Assembly (NCBI RefSeq): GCF_008801925.2
Contig: NZ_CP062803.1
Span: 1,426,001 to 1,490,000, forward strand
Length of the DNA: 64,000 bases
Origin: Cupriavidus basilensis
Lineage (GTDB): Bacteria; Pseudomonadota; Gammaproteobacteria; Burkholderiales; Burkholderiaceae
Direction: 5' to 3'
Positions 9,917 through 17,808 of this stretch are shown one piece after another. The notes beneath the pieces were generated by a model that worked only from the letters and a program-made list of their open reading frames with translations, had not been told where the DNA came from and ran no database searches. The translations under genes were made by a program, and so were the position numbers. Position 1 is the first letter of the stretch; every line of letters starts with the position of its first letter.

Positions 9917-10762
9917 ATGCAAAATTCACACGCAATCAACGCAGATCTGCATTGCCATTCCACGGTGTCCGACGGCATGTTGTCCCCCGAGGACGTGGCC
10001 GCGCGCGCGCATGCCGGCGGCGTGGCGTTCTGGGCGCTGACGGACCATGACGAGGTCAAGGGCCAGGCCAGGGCGCGGGCCGCGGCCGAGGCGCTCGGCA
10101 TGCGCTACGTGCCCGGGGTGGAGATCTCGGTGACGTGGGCCGGGCAGACCGTGCATATCGTTGGCTTGCAGATCGACCCCGACAGCCAGGTACTGGTCAA
10201 TGGCCTGGCAGCCACGCGCTCCGGGCGGGCCGCCAGGGCGCAGGACATTGGCGAAGCGCTGGCCGCGATCGGCATCGAGGGCGCCTATGAGGGCGCGCTG
10301 CGCCACGTCGGCAATCCCGACCTGATCTCGCGCACCCATTTCGCGCGCTGGCTGGTGGAAGAAGGGCGGTGCAAGACCATCAGCGAAGTGTTTGACGACT
10401 ACCTCGGCGAAGGTTGCCCGGGCTACGTCGGGCACCGCTGGGCCAAACTGGCCGATGCGGTGGGCTGGATCCAGGCCGCCGGCGGCATTCCGGTGATGGC
10501 GCACCCGGGCCGCTACAACTACACGCAACTCCAGCACGATGCGCTGTTTGACGAGTTCAAGCAGCTCGGCGGGGCCGCGGTCGAGGTGGTCACCGGCAGC
10601 CATACGCCGGAACAGTACCGCCAATATGCCAATGTCGCGCATCACTATGGCCTGCTGGGCTCGCGCGGCTCGGACTTCCACGGGCCGGGCGAGGGACGGA
10701 TCGAGCTGGGCTCGCTCCCGCCGCTGCCGTCGTCCGTCACCCCGGTCTGGCATGACTGGTAA
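9917..10762 (+). CDS. PHP-domain phosphoesterase (RNase AM / nucleoside bisphosphate phosphatase family)
   Basis: The 281-residue protein is a PHP-family metal phosphoesterase of the YciV/TrpH type. Members act on 3',5'-nucleotides or trim RNA 5' ends. The metal-site motifs are all present: DLHCHS near the start, TDHD, GVEIS, HPGRY and GSDFH near the C-terminus. Length fits. The start codon lies directly after a -10 element and lacks a Shine-Dalgarno sequence, consistent with a leaderless transcript. The YciO-type gene follows on the same strand, a common pairing in proteobacteria. Confidence 0.92.
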   Translation: MQNSHAINADLHCHSTVSDGMLSPEDVAARAHAGGVAFWALTDHDEVKGQARARAAAEALGMRYVPGVEISVTWAGQTVHIVGLQIDPDSQVLVNGLAATRSGRAARAQDIGEALAAIGIEGAYEGALRHVGNPDLISRTHFARWLVEEGRCKTISEVFDDYLGEGCPGYVGHRWAKLADAVGWIQAAGGIPVMAHPGRYNYTQLQHDALFDEFKQLGGAAVEVVTGSHTPEQYRQYANVAHHYGLLGSRGSDFHGPGEGRIELGSLPPLPSSVTPVWHDW

Positions 10763-10903
10763 GCCGCGCCGGCCAACGGCCGTCCCGCGCCCGGCCCTCC
10801 CGAACCCGCCATGCGTTCCCTTCGCTTCTCCCCATCGCAGAACTGGCCAGGCATGCGCGCGGCGTTTGCGCCCATCCCGCGGCCGGTCGCCCCAGGCCCG
10901 CAC

Positions 10904-11527
10904 ATGTCCCAATACTTCGAGATCCATCCGCTCAACCCGCAATCCCGCCTGATCAAGCAGGCCGCGCAGATCATCGGGCAGGGCGGGCTGATTGCCTTGC
11001 CCACCGACTCCAGCTACGCATTGGCCTGCCGGCTCGACGACAAGGCTGCGGTGGAGCGGCTGCGCCGCTTGCGCGGGATCGACGACAAGCACCATCTGAC
11101 CCTGATGTGCAGCGATTTGTCGGAGCTTGGCAACTTCGCGCGGGTTGACAACCGGCAGTACCGCTGGCTCAAGGGCGCCACGCCCGGGCCCTACGTCTTT
11201 ATCCTCGAGGCCACCAAGGAAGTGCCGCGCCGGCTCTCGCATCCCGCCCGCAAGACCATTGGCGTGCGGGTGCCCGACCATCCCATTCCGCTGGCGCTGC
11301 TGGCCGAAGTGGGTGAGCCGCTGATTTCGGCTACCCTGCAGCTGCCGGGCGACGAAGCCCCGCTCAACGAGCCGGAGGTGATCCGCGCCCGGCTGGAAAA
11401 ACAGCTGGAACTGGTGATCTGCGGCGGCGCCGCGCCCGCGCAGCCAACCACGGTGATCGACCTGACCGCCGGCGAGCCCGAGCTGGTGCGCCAAGGTCGC
11501 GGCGATATCGAGCGTTTTGGACTGTGA
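10904..11527 (+). CDS. L-threonylcarbamoyladenylate synthase-type protein (YciO/Sua5/YrdC fold)
   Basis: The 207-residue protein has the YrdC/Sua5 RNA-binding fold. IALPTDSSYALAC corresponds to the PTxTxYGL nucleotide-site motif, and KHHLTLMCSDLSEL and PGPYVFILEATKEVPRRL follow in order. SYALAC instead of TYGL, and pairing with a PHP gene, point to the YciO branch rather than the TsaC branch that makes t6A. Involvement in t6A synthesis is therefore not certain. An in-frame upstream start at 10,811 would add 31 Arg/Pro-rich residues and looks less likely. Confidence 0.87.
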   Translation: MSQYFEIHPLNPQSRLIKQAAQIIGQGGLIALPTDSSYALACRLDDKAAVERLRRLRGIDDKHHLTLMCSDLSELGNFARVDNRQYRWLKGATPGPYVFILEATKEVPRRLSHPARKTIGVRVPDHPIPLALLAEVGEPLISATLQLPGDEAPLNEPEVIRARLEKQLELVICGGAAPAQPTTVIDLTAGEPELVRQGRGDIERFGL

Positions 11528-11561
11528 TTGCCACCGAACAGTCGCTTTGCCGCAGCCCCGG

Positions 11562-11567
11562 TACAAT
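11562..11567 (+). promoter_or_regulatory. -10 element just ahead of the site-2 protease gene
   Basis: TACAAT lies eight bases upstream of the ATG, so transcription would begin almost at the start codon. There is no Shine-Dalgarno sequence. No convincing -35 is seen, so this is a moderate-confidence call. Confidence 0.4.
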
Positions 11568-11575
11568 AGTGACCC

Positions 11576-12241
11576 ATGGATTCCTCTCTGATTCAGACCC
11601 TAGCGGTCTACGCCCTGCCGGTCCTGTTTGCCATCACGCTGCATGAAGCCGCGCACGGCTATGTGGCCAAGATGTTTGGCGACAATACCGCCTATTCGAT
11701 GGGCCGCGTCAGCCTGAACCCGGCGCGCCATATCGATCCCATCGGCACCATCGCGGTGCCGCTGCTGCTCTATTTCATGACCAGCGGGCAGTTTGTCTTC
11801 GGCTACGCCAAGCCGGTGCCGGTCGCCTTCGACCACCTGCGCAATCCGCGCTGGCATGGCATGTGGGTGGCGCTGGCTGGCCCGGGCAGCAATGTGCTGC
11901 AGGCCTTCCTGTGGGCGCTGGTGGCGGTTGGCCTGGTGGTGGCCAGGGTGCAGGAGCCGTTCTTCACCCAGATGGCGCAGGCCGGCGTGCTGGTCAACCT
12001 GGTGATGGCTGCGTTTAACCTGTTCCCCGTGCCGCCGCTCGACGGCGGCCGCGTCCTGACCGCGTTGTTGCCGCAGCGGATCGCGCATGCGGTGTCGCGC
12101 ATCGAGCCCTATGGCATCTTCGTGGTGCTGGCGCTGGTGGCGGCTGGCGTGATCACCAAAGTGTGGATGCAGCCGGTGATGGGGGCGCTCAGGAGCCTGG
12201 TGTTGCTGATGCTGCAGCCCATCCTGGCGCTGGTGCAGTAA
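11576..12241 (+). CDS. Site-2 protease family membrane metalloprotease (M50)
   Basis: The 221-residue protein is almost entirely hydrophobic, with about five to six membrane segments. The zinc motif HEAAH (residues 23-27) is in the first segment, and NLFPVPPLDGG in a later one supplies the third ligand aspartate. These are the hallmarks of the compact M50B/S2P group. No PDZ domain is present. Its substrate is not predictable. trpS follows 83 bases downstream on the same strand, and this gene order is common in Burkholderiaceae. Confidence 0.92.
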   Translation: MDSSLIQTLAVYALPVLFAITLHEAAHGYVAKMFGDNTAYSMGRVSLNPARHIDPIGTIAVPLLLYFMTSGQFVFGYAKPVPVAFDHLRNPRWHGMWVALAGPGSNVLQAFLWALVAVGLVVARVQEPFFTQMAQAGVLVNLVMAAFNLFPVPPLDGGRVLTALLPQRIAHAVSRIEPYGIFVVLALVAAGVITKVWMQPVMGALRSLVLLMLQPILALVQ

Positions 12242-12324
12242 GCCGCGGCGCCGGCGCCCATGCTGGCGCAGACCTCGAATACGCGTACCCGTACCTGCAC
12301 CGATTCCCACAAATACAGATAGAC

Positions 12325-13527
12325 ATGTTTCCCGATCGCGTTCTTTCCGGCATGCGGCCTACCGGCGCGCTGCACCTGGGCCACTATCACGGCGTACTCA
12401 AGAACTGGGTCCAGCTCCAGGCCGAATATCCCTGTTTCTTCTTCGTGGCAGACTGGCATGCGCTCACCACGCACTATGAATCGCCGGAGGTGATCGGCGA
12501 ATCCGTGTGGGAGATGCTGATCGACTGGCTCGCCGCCGGTGTCGATCCCGAGCGCGCCACGCTGTTCATCCAGAGCCGCGTGCCCGAGCATGCCGAGCTG
12601 TTCCTGCTGCTGTCGATGGGCACGCCGCTGGGCTGGCTGGAGCGGGTGCCGACCTACAAGGACCAGATCGAGAAGCTCAAGGACAAGGATCTCTCCACCT
12701 ACGGCTTTCTCGGCTATCCGCTGCTGCAGGCCGCCGACATCCTGATCTACCGTGCCGGCCGCGTGCCGGTGGGCGAGGACCAGGTGCCGCACGTGGAGAT
12801 CACGCGCGAGATCGCGCGCCGCTTCAACTATCTGTACGGGCGCCAGCCGGACTTCGAGGCGCAGGCGCAGGAAAGCGCCAAAAAGCTGGGCGGCAAGCGC
12901 ACCAAGGCTTATCTGGAGCTGCGCCGCGCCTATCAGGAGCAGGGCAAGGCAGAGGCGCTCGAGGAGGGCGGCGCGCTGGTGGCCCAGTCGCAGAGCCTGG
13001 CCGCCGAAGACCGCGAGTTGCTGCTGGGCTACCTCGGCGGCTCGCGCAAGACCATCCTGGTCGAGCCGCAGGCGCTGCTGACCGCGGCGTCGCGCATGCC
13101 CGGGCTGGACGGCCAGAAGATGTCGAAGTCCTATGGCAACACCATCCGCATGCGCGAGGACAAGGCGTCGGTGGAGAAGAAGGTACGTACCATGCCGACC
13201 GATCCGGCACGCGTGCGCCGCACCGATGCCGGCGACCCGGCGCGGTGCCCGGTGTGGCAACTGCACCAGGTCTATACCGACGCGCCCACCCGCGAGTGGG
13301 TCGAGAAGGGCTGCCGCAGCGCTGGCATCGGCTGCATCGAATGCAAGCAGCCGGTGATCGAGGGCATCCTGCGCGAACAGCAGCCCATGCTGGAGCGGGC
13401 GCAAAAATACATGGACGATCCCGCGCTGCTGCGCGCCATTGTCGACCACGGCTGCGACCAGGCCAGCCAGGTGGCGCGCGAGACGATGCGCGATGTGCGC
13501 GCCGCCATGGGCCTGGGGTACCGGTGA
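12325..13527 (+). CDS. trpS: Tryptophan--tRNA ligase
   Basis: The class I synthetase charges tRNA-Trp. The 400-residue protein begins MFPDRVLSGMRPTG and carries the HIGH-type motif HLGH (residues 17-20) and KMSKS (265-269). The length matches the longer betaproteobacterial form rather than the ~334-residue E. coli type. A pair of cysteines occurs in CRSAGIGCIECK towards the C-terminus. The stop codon overlaps the GTG start of the next gene, so the two are probably translationally coupled. No strong Shine-Dalgarno sequence is visible. Confidence 0.96.
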   Translation: MFPDRVLSGMRPTGALHLGHYHGVLKNWVQLQAEYPCFFFVADWHALTTHYESPEVIGESVWEMLIDWLAAGVDPERATLFIQSRVPEHAELFLLLSMGTPLGWLERVPTYKDQIEKLKDKDLSTYGFLGYPLLQAADILIYRAGRVPVGEDQVPHVEITREIARRFNYLYGRQPDFEAQAQESAKKLGGKRTKAYLELRRAYQEQGKAEALEEGGALVAQSQSLAAEDRELLLGYLGGSRKTILVEPQALLTAASRMPGLDGQKMSKSYGNTIRMREDKASVEKKVRTMPTDPARVRRTDAGDPARCPVWQLHQVYTDAPTREWVEKGCRSAGIGCIECKQPVIEGILREQQPMLERAQKYMDDPALLRAIVDHGCDQASQVARETMRDVRAAMGLGYR

Positions 13528-14120
13528 GCACGGCGGCGGGCATCCCCCACGCGCCGCTGGGTGCACCGTCGCCGTGGGTGGCGCGTTGGGCGCATCTGGT
13601 GCGCCCGGGCGGCCGCGTGCTCGACCTGGCCTGCGGCAATGGCCGGCATGCCATCTGGCTCGCGCGCCGGGGCCATGCGGTGCTGGGCGTCGATCGCGAT
13701 GCGACGGCATTGGCCGCGCTGGCGGCTTTGCCCGAAGGCGTCGCCACGCGCGCAGCTGACCTGGAGCAGGGCACGTGGCCGCTGGCGGATGAGCCGGGCT
13801 TCGACGCGATCGTGGTCACCAATTACCTGCACAGGCCGCTTTGGGCGCATTTGTTCGCCGCGCTGGCGCCGGGCGGCGTGTTTCTTTACGAAACCTTCGC
13901 GGTTGGCAACGAGACCGTGGGCAAGCCTTCGAACCCGGATTTCCTGTTGCAGCCAGGCGAGTTGCTGGATGCCGTGCACGGCATCTTGCGGGTGATTGCT
14001 TACGAAGATGGTGTGTTGGAAGTGCCTAAAGCTGCCTTTGTACAGCGTATTTGCGCGATTCGCGAAGATATGGGCAAAACGGGCGGCGGAGCGCCGCCGC
14101 GGTATCCTTTGCCGGGCTGA
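13524..14120 (+). CDS. Class I SAM-dependent methyltransferase
   Basis: The 198-residue protein has a Rossmann-type SAM site: VLDLACGNGRHAIWLARRGH is motif I, GVDRD is motif II, and FDAIVVTNYLHRPL occupies the post-II/IV region. The arrangement resembles TehB-like small-molecule methyltransferases. The GTG start shares bases with the trpS stop (GTGA), indicating coupling. The substrate is unknown. Neighbouring trpS probably reflects operon convenience, not function. Confidence 0.85.
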   Translation: MSTAAGIPHAPLGAPSPWVARWAHLVRPGGRVLDLACGNGRHAIWLARRGHAVLGVDRDATALAALAALPEGVATRAADLEQGTWPLADEPGFDAIVVTNYLHRPLWAHLFAALAPGGVFLYETFAVGNETVGKPSNPDFLLQPGELLDAVHGILRVIAYEDGVLEVPKAAFVQRICAIREDMGKTGGGAPPRYPLPG

Positions 14121-14270
14121 AGTGCGGCCCCGGTTATTTGCGTGCCCGGTCGGCGAGACCTGGGCTTCACGCGTTGAACTGCCTTGGGTTTTCCCCGGTC
14201 GAAGGTGCGGTCGGAAGGCCTTGGGTATCCGGTACAATCGCGGTATTCGTTTCTCGAATTCTCAAACGTT

Positions 14271-15155
14271 ATGACACAGATTAACGGCAGCATCGTCGCA
14301 ATCGTGACGCCGATGCAGGAAGATGGCAGCCTGGATTTCCCCGCGCTGCGCGCCCTGGTCGACTGGCACGTGGCCGAGGGCACCGATGGCATCGTGATCG
14401 TCGGCACCACCGGCGAGTCGCCCACGGTGAACGTGGATGAGCATTGCGAGCTGATCCGCGTCGCCGTGGAGCAGGCCGACAAGCGCATCCCGATCATTGC
14501 CGGCACCGGCGGCAACTCGACCAAGGAAGCGATCGAGCTGACCGCGTTTGCCAAGCAGGTCGGCGCCGATGCGTCGCTGCAGGTGGTGCCCTACTACAAC
14601 AAGCCCACCCAGGAAGGCATGTATCGCCATTTCCGCACGATCGCGGAAGCGGTGGAGCTGCCTGTCGTGCTGTACAACGTGCCGGGCCGTACCGTGGCCG
14701 ACATGCAGAACGACACCATCCTGCGCCTGGCGCAGGTGCCGGGCATCATCGGTGTCAAGGAAGCGACCGGCAATATCGACCGTGCCGCGCAACTGATCAA
14801 GGATGCGCCGCAGGGCTTCTCCATCTACAGTGGCGACGATCCCACGGCGATTGCCCTGATGCTGCTGGGCGGCCATGGCAATATCTCCGTCACGGCCAAC
14901 GTGGCGCCGCGCAAGATGCACGAATTGTGCGTGGCTGCCCTGAAGGGCGACGCGATTACCGCGCGTCGCATCCATATGGAACTGGTTGCGCTGAACAAGG
15001 CGATGTTCGTCGAGGCCAACCCGATTCCCGTCAAGTGGGCGCTCCAGCAAATGGGCAGAATGCAGGGTGGCATCCGCCTCCCGCTTACTCCGCTGTCACC
15101 GGAATACCACGATGTGGTGCGCAAGGCGCTGTCGGCGGCCGGCCTGCTCGGCTGA
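14271..15155 (+). CDS. dapA: 4-hydroxy-tetrahydrodipicolinate synthase
   Basis: DapA condenses pyruvate with aspartate semialdehyde, the first step of lysine/diaminopimelate synthesis. The 294-residue TIM barrel has GTTGESPT, the catalytic tyrosine in LYNVPGRT (about Tyr135), and the Schiff-base lysine in [10 protein letters not shown] (about Lys163). The end is normal. A TACAAT -10-like element lies at about 14,233, giving a short leader without a clear Shine-Dalgarno sequence. bamC follows directly, the classic dapA-nlpB pairing. Confidence 0.97.
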   Translation: MTQINGSIVAIVTPMQEDGSLDFPALRALVDWHVAEGTDGIVIVGTTGESPTVNVDEHCELIRVAVEQADKRIPIIAGTGGNSTKEAIELTAFAKQVGADASLQVVPYYNKPTQEGMYRHFRTIAEAVELPVVLYNVPGRTVADMQNDTILRLAQVPGIIGVKEATGNIDRAAQLIKDAPQGFSIYSGDDPTAIALMLLGGHGNISVTANVAPRKMHELCVAALKGDAITARRIHMELVALNKAMFVEANPIPVKWALQQMGRMQGGIRLPLTPLSPEYHDVVRKALSAAGLLG

Positions 15156-15200
15156 TCGCACGGTGTTTTGCCGTCATCCCTCAACTAGGATTGCGTGTCA

Positions 15201-16409
15201 ATGAAACTCAAGCTTAACCGCCACGGTGCAACGCAAGTTGGCCGTGCCGCCCTGGTCTTGCCCGTGCTAGTGGCAAGCGCGTTGTCCGGTTGCAGCAGCA
15301 TCAACGACGCGATGGCGCCCGACAAGATCGACTACAAGTCCGCCGCCAAGCGCACCTCCACGCTGGACGTGCCGCCGGACCTGACCAAGATCGAAGGCGA
15401 CCGCCGCTACTCCGTGCCGGACCAGAACGGCACGTCCACCTTGTCGACCTACAACCAGTCGAACAAGGTCGTGCAGCAGCAGGTGGGCACCGAGAACGTG
15501 CTGCCCTCCACGCAAGGCATCCGCATGGAGCGCGACGGCAACCAGCGCTGGCTGGTGATCAGCAACGGCATGCCGGCGGACAAGCTGTGGCAGTCGATGC
15601 GTGAATTCTGGCAGGAGAGCGGTTTCCTGCTGGTGCAGGACTCGCCAGAGACCGGCATCATGGAAACTGACTGGGCCGAGAACCGCGCCAAGATCCCGCA
15701 GGATTTCATCCGCAACACGATCGGCAAGGTCTTCGACGGGCTGTACTCGACATCCGAGCGCGACAAGTTCCGTACGCGCCTGGAGCGCTCGCAGAACGGC
15801 AACCTGGAAGTCTTCATCAGCCACCGTGGTGCGCAGGAGCAACTGACCGGCCTCGACAAGTCGACCACGACCTGGACGCCGCGCCCCTCCGATCCTGAGC
15901 TGGAGGCCGAATTCCTTTCGCGCTTCGCGCAGCGCCTGGGCGTGCAGAAGGAGCAGGCTGACCGCATGGCCAAGAATCCCGCTTCGCCGGCCGCCGCCGC
16001 TGCGGGTGCCACTGCCGCAAAGGGTGCAGCGCCTAGCGCCAATGCCAACCTGACCCAGGTCAATGGCAGCCAGGCACTGCAGTTGTCCGAGCCGTTCGAC
16101 CGTGCCTGGCGCTCGGTCGGCCTGGCGCTGGACCGCGTGAACTTTACGGTGGAAGACCGGGACCGTGCGCAAGGCCTGTACTACGTGCGCTATGTCGACC
16201 CGCGCGACACCGTGGACAATCGCGGTTTCTTCTCCAAGCTGTTCACCAAGACCGGCACCGAGGACAGCAAGAAGGCGAAGAAGTATCGCGTGGCACTGAA
16301 GGGTGATGGCACCGGCACGATCGTGACGGTGCAGAACGACGCGGGCCAGCCGGAAGGCACCGAAGTCGGCAAACGCATTCTTTCGCTGCTCGACGAGCAA
16401 CTGCGCTGA
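15201..16409 (+). CDS. bamC: Outer membrane assembly lipoprotein BamC
   Basis: BamC (NlpB) is a lipoprotein of the BAM complex that inserts outer-membrane beta-barrels. The 402-residue protein has a signal with lipobox LSGC (Cys31). An unstructured stretch with DVPPDLTKIEGDRRY, the BamD-binding region, follows. Two helix-grip domains are separated by an Ala-rich linker around AAAAAGATAAKGAA. AGGA at -10 favours the ATG over an in-frame GTG two codons earlier. dapA is upstream, as in E. coli. Confidence 0.93.
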   Translation: MKLKLNRHGATQVGRAALVLPVLVASALSGCSSINDAMAPDKIDYKSAAKRTSTLDVPPDLTKIEGDRRYSVPDQNGTSTLSTYNQSNKVVQQQVGTENVLPSTQGIRMERDGNQRWLVISNGMPADKLWQSMREFWQESGFLLVQDSPETGIMETDWAENRAKIPQDFIRNTIGKVFDGLYSTSERDKFRTRLERSQNGNLEVFISHRGAQEQLTGLDKSTTTWTPRPSDPELEAEFLSRFAQRLGVQKEQADRMAKNPASPAAAAAGATAAKGAAPSANANLTQVNGSQALQLSEPFDRAWRSVGLALDRVNFTVEDRDRAQGLYYVRYVDPRDTVDNRGFFSKLFTKTGTEDSKKAKKYRVALKGDGTGTIVTVQNDAGQPEGTEVGKRILSLLDEQLR

Positions 16410-16488
16410 CCGGCATGCGGGTCACGCAAACCACCCCGCGGCGCCCGGCCGCGAGGTGGCTCGCCGGGCTGCCAGGGGAGGCAGGCGC

Positions 16489-17277
16489 ATGATGCGCTTT
16501 GCCTTCCTCGGTAGCGGCAGCGAGGGCAATTCCCTGTTGATCGAGTCGCAAGAGGGCACCACCACGACCAGGGTGTTGCTCGATTGCGGCTTCGGCATTC
16601 GCGAAACCGCGCGGCGGCTGGAGCGGCTCGGCGTCACGCCGGATCAGCTCGATGCCGTGCTGGTTACCCACGAGCACGGCGATCATGTCGGCTCGGCCTA
16701 CGCCTTTGCTTCCCGTCACGACCTGCCGGTACATACCAGCCATGGCACCTGGCTTGCCACCTCGCACATGCGCGGGGCGGACAAGGCCGACGTGCGCGTG
16801 TGTGGTGCCGACCATCCGTTGGTGATCGGCAACCTCCACATCCTCCCATACACCGTGCCGCACGATGCGCGTGAGCCGTTGCAGTTCGTGCTAAGTGACG
16901 GCGACGCCCGCCTGGGCGTGCTGACCGATGCCGGCATGGAGACGCCTTACGTCACCGCGCGGCTGGCGGGGGTGCATGCCCTGGTGCTGGAATGTAACCA
17001 CGATCGGGAGATGCTGCGCAATTCCGCCTACCCGTATTCGCTGAAGCAGCGCATTGGCGGCGATTTTGGCCACCTTGCCAATGAAGTGGCGGCCGGTATC
17101 CTGGAGCGAGTGGCGCATGCGGGGCTGCAGCGCGTGGTGGCCGCGCACCTGAGCCAGCAGAACAACACCCGGGAGCTGGCCACCCAGGCATTGGCCACGG
17201 TGCTGGGCGTGTCCTCAGACGAAATCCTGGTGGCGGACCAGCACGAAGGACTGGGCTGGCAGCCGGTCAGGGCCTGA
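16489..17277 (+). CDS. Metallo-beta-lactamase-fold hydrolase (YycJ/VicX type)
   Basis: The 262-residue protein carries the binuclear metal motif THEHGDHVG (His61, His63, Asp65, His66), then DAGMET and CNHDREML, and ends with AAHLSQQNNT. These features are typical of the YycJ/VicX branch, whose members act as exonucleases or phosphodiesterases. GGGGAGG precedes the start, and a second ATG follows at once. It ends just before a bidirectional terminator. Confidence 0.9.
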   Translation: MMRFAFLGSGSEGNSLLIESQEGTTTTRVLLDCGFGIRETARRLERLGVTPDQLDAVLVTHEHGDHVGSAYAFASRHDLPVHTSHGTWLATSHMRGADKADVRVCGADHPLVIGNLHILPYTVPHDAREPLQFVLSDGDARLGVLTDAGMETPYVTARLAGVHALVLECNHDREMLRNSAYPYSLKQRIGGDFGHLANEVAAGILERVAHAGLQRVVAAHLSQQNNTRELATQALATVLGVSSDEILVADQHEGLGWQPVRA

Positions 17278-17330
17278 GGCGGGGCGGACAATCCGCGGGC
17301 GAAGCCTGCAGACGTAAAAGCGACAGACGT

Positions 17331-17360
17331 AAAAAAGCCGACCCGAAGGTCGGCTTTTTT
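17331..17360. terminator. Bidirectional intrinsic terminator
   Basis: A perfect 13-bp stem, AAAAAAGCCGACC and GGTCGGCTTTTTT, closes on a CGAA tetraloop. With A-run and T-run on opposite sides it can serve both the upstream hydrolase gene (+) and the convergent small lipoprotein gene (-). Confidence 0.9.
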
Positions 17361-17375
17361 ATCGGTCGAGACCGA

Positions 17376-17609
17376 TTACTGCTTAGCAGCCGGAGCCGAT
17401 GCGTCAGCAGCCGGTGCCGATGCGTCAGCGGCAGCAGCCGGAGCCGATGCGTCAGCAGCGGGAGCAGCAGCCGGAGCCGATGCTTCAGCCGGAGCGGCAG
17501 CAGCCGGAGCCGAAGCTTCCGGTGCCGGAGCAGCGGCTTCTTCTTTCTTGCCGCAAGCGGCGAGAGCAACGGCGGCGAGCAGCGATGCGATCAGGAGAGA
17601 CTTCTTCAT
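17376..17609 (-). CDS. Small Ala/Pro-repeat lipoprotein
   Basis: The 77-residue product has a textbook lipoprotein signal, MKKSLLIASLLAAVALAAC, followed by GKKEEAAAP and then repeated ASAPAA units to the end. Over half the mature protein is alanine, with proline, serine and aspartate. Such low-complexity lipoproteins occur in Burkholderiales envelopes as flexible spacers, but no function is established. AAGGAC lies upstream of the ATG. Repeat number may vary between strains. It sits alone between a terminator and a leader containing an 18-bp palindrome. Confidence 0.8.
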   Translation of the reverse strand: MKKSLLIASLLAAVALAACGKKEEAAAPAPEASAPAAAAPAEASAPAAAPAADASAPAAAADASAPAADASAPAAKQ

Positions 17610-17650
17610 TGTTCGTCCTTTAACTTTAATAACAGAAAAACAGGCGATGA

Positions 17651-17668
17651 ATAATTACCGGTAATTAT
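17651..17668. promoter_or_regulatory. 18-bp perfect palindrome upstream of the small lipoprotein gene
   Basis: ATAATTACCGGTAATTAT is a perfect palindrome, 41 bases upstream of the lipoprotein start. It is A+T-rich amid GC-rich DNA, so chance occurrence is unlikely. It could be an operator for a dimeric regulator or part of the promoter region. Confidence 0.55.
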
Positions 17669-17808
17669 CGCTCTTGAACTGCAAAATAGAGGCTCTCCCG
17701 GGTGCCGACAAATGCAGTGGTACACAGTACTAGCCAGCCGGTGATTATATCCGCGTTTTCCCGGCTTGTGTAGCGCTGTCTTTTCCTGTTTTTCGTTGTT
17801 ACGGATTA

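Noticed and set aside
8590..10101. Longer reductase frame overlapping the PHP gene
   Set aside because: N-terminal extra segment is unlike the family and is antisense to a real gene.
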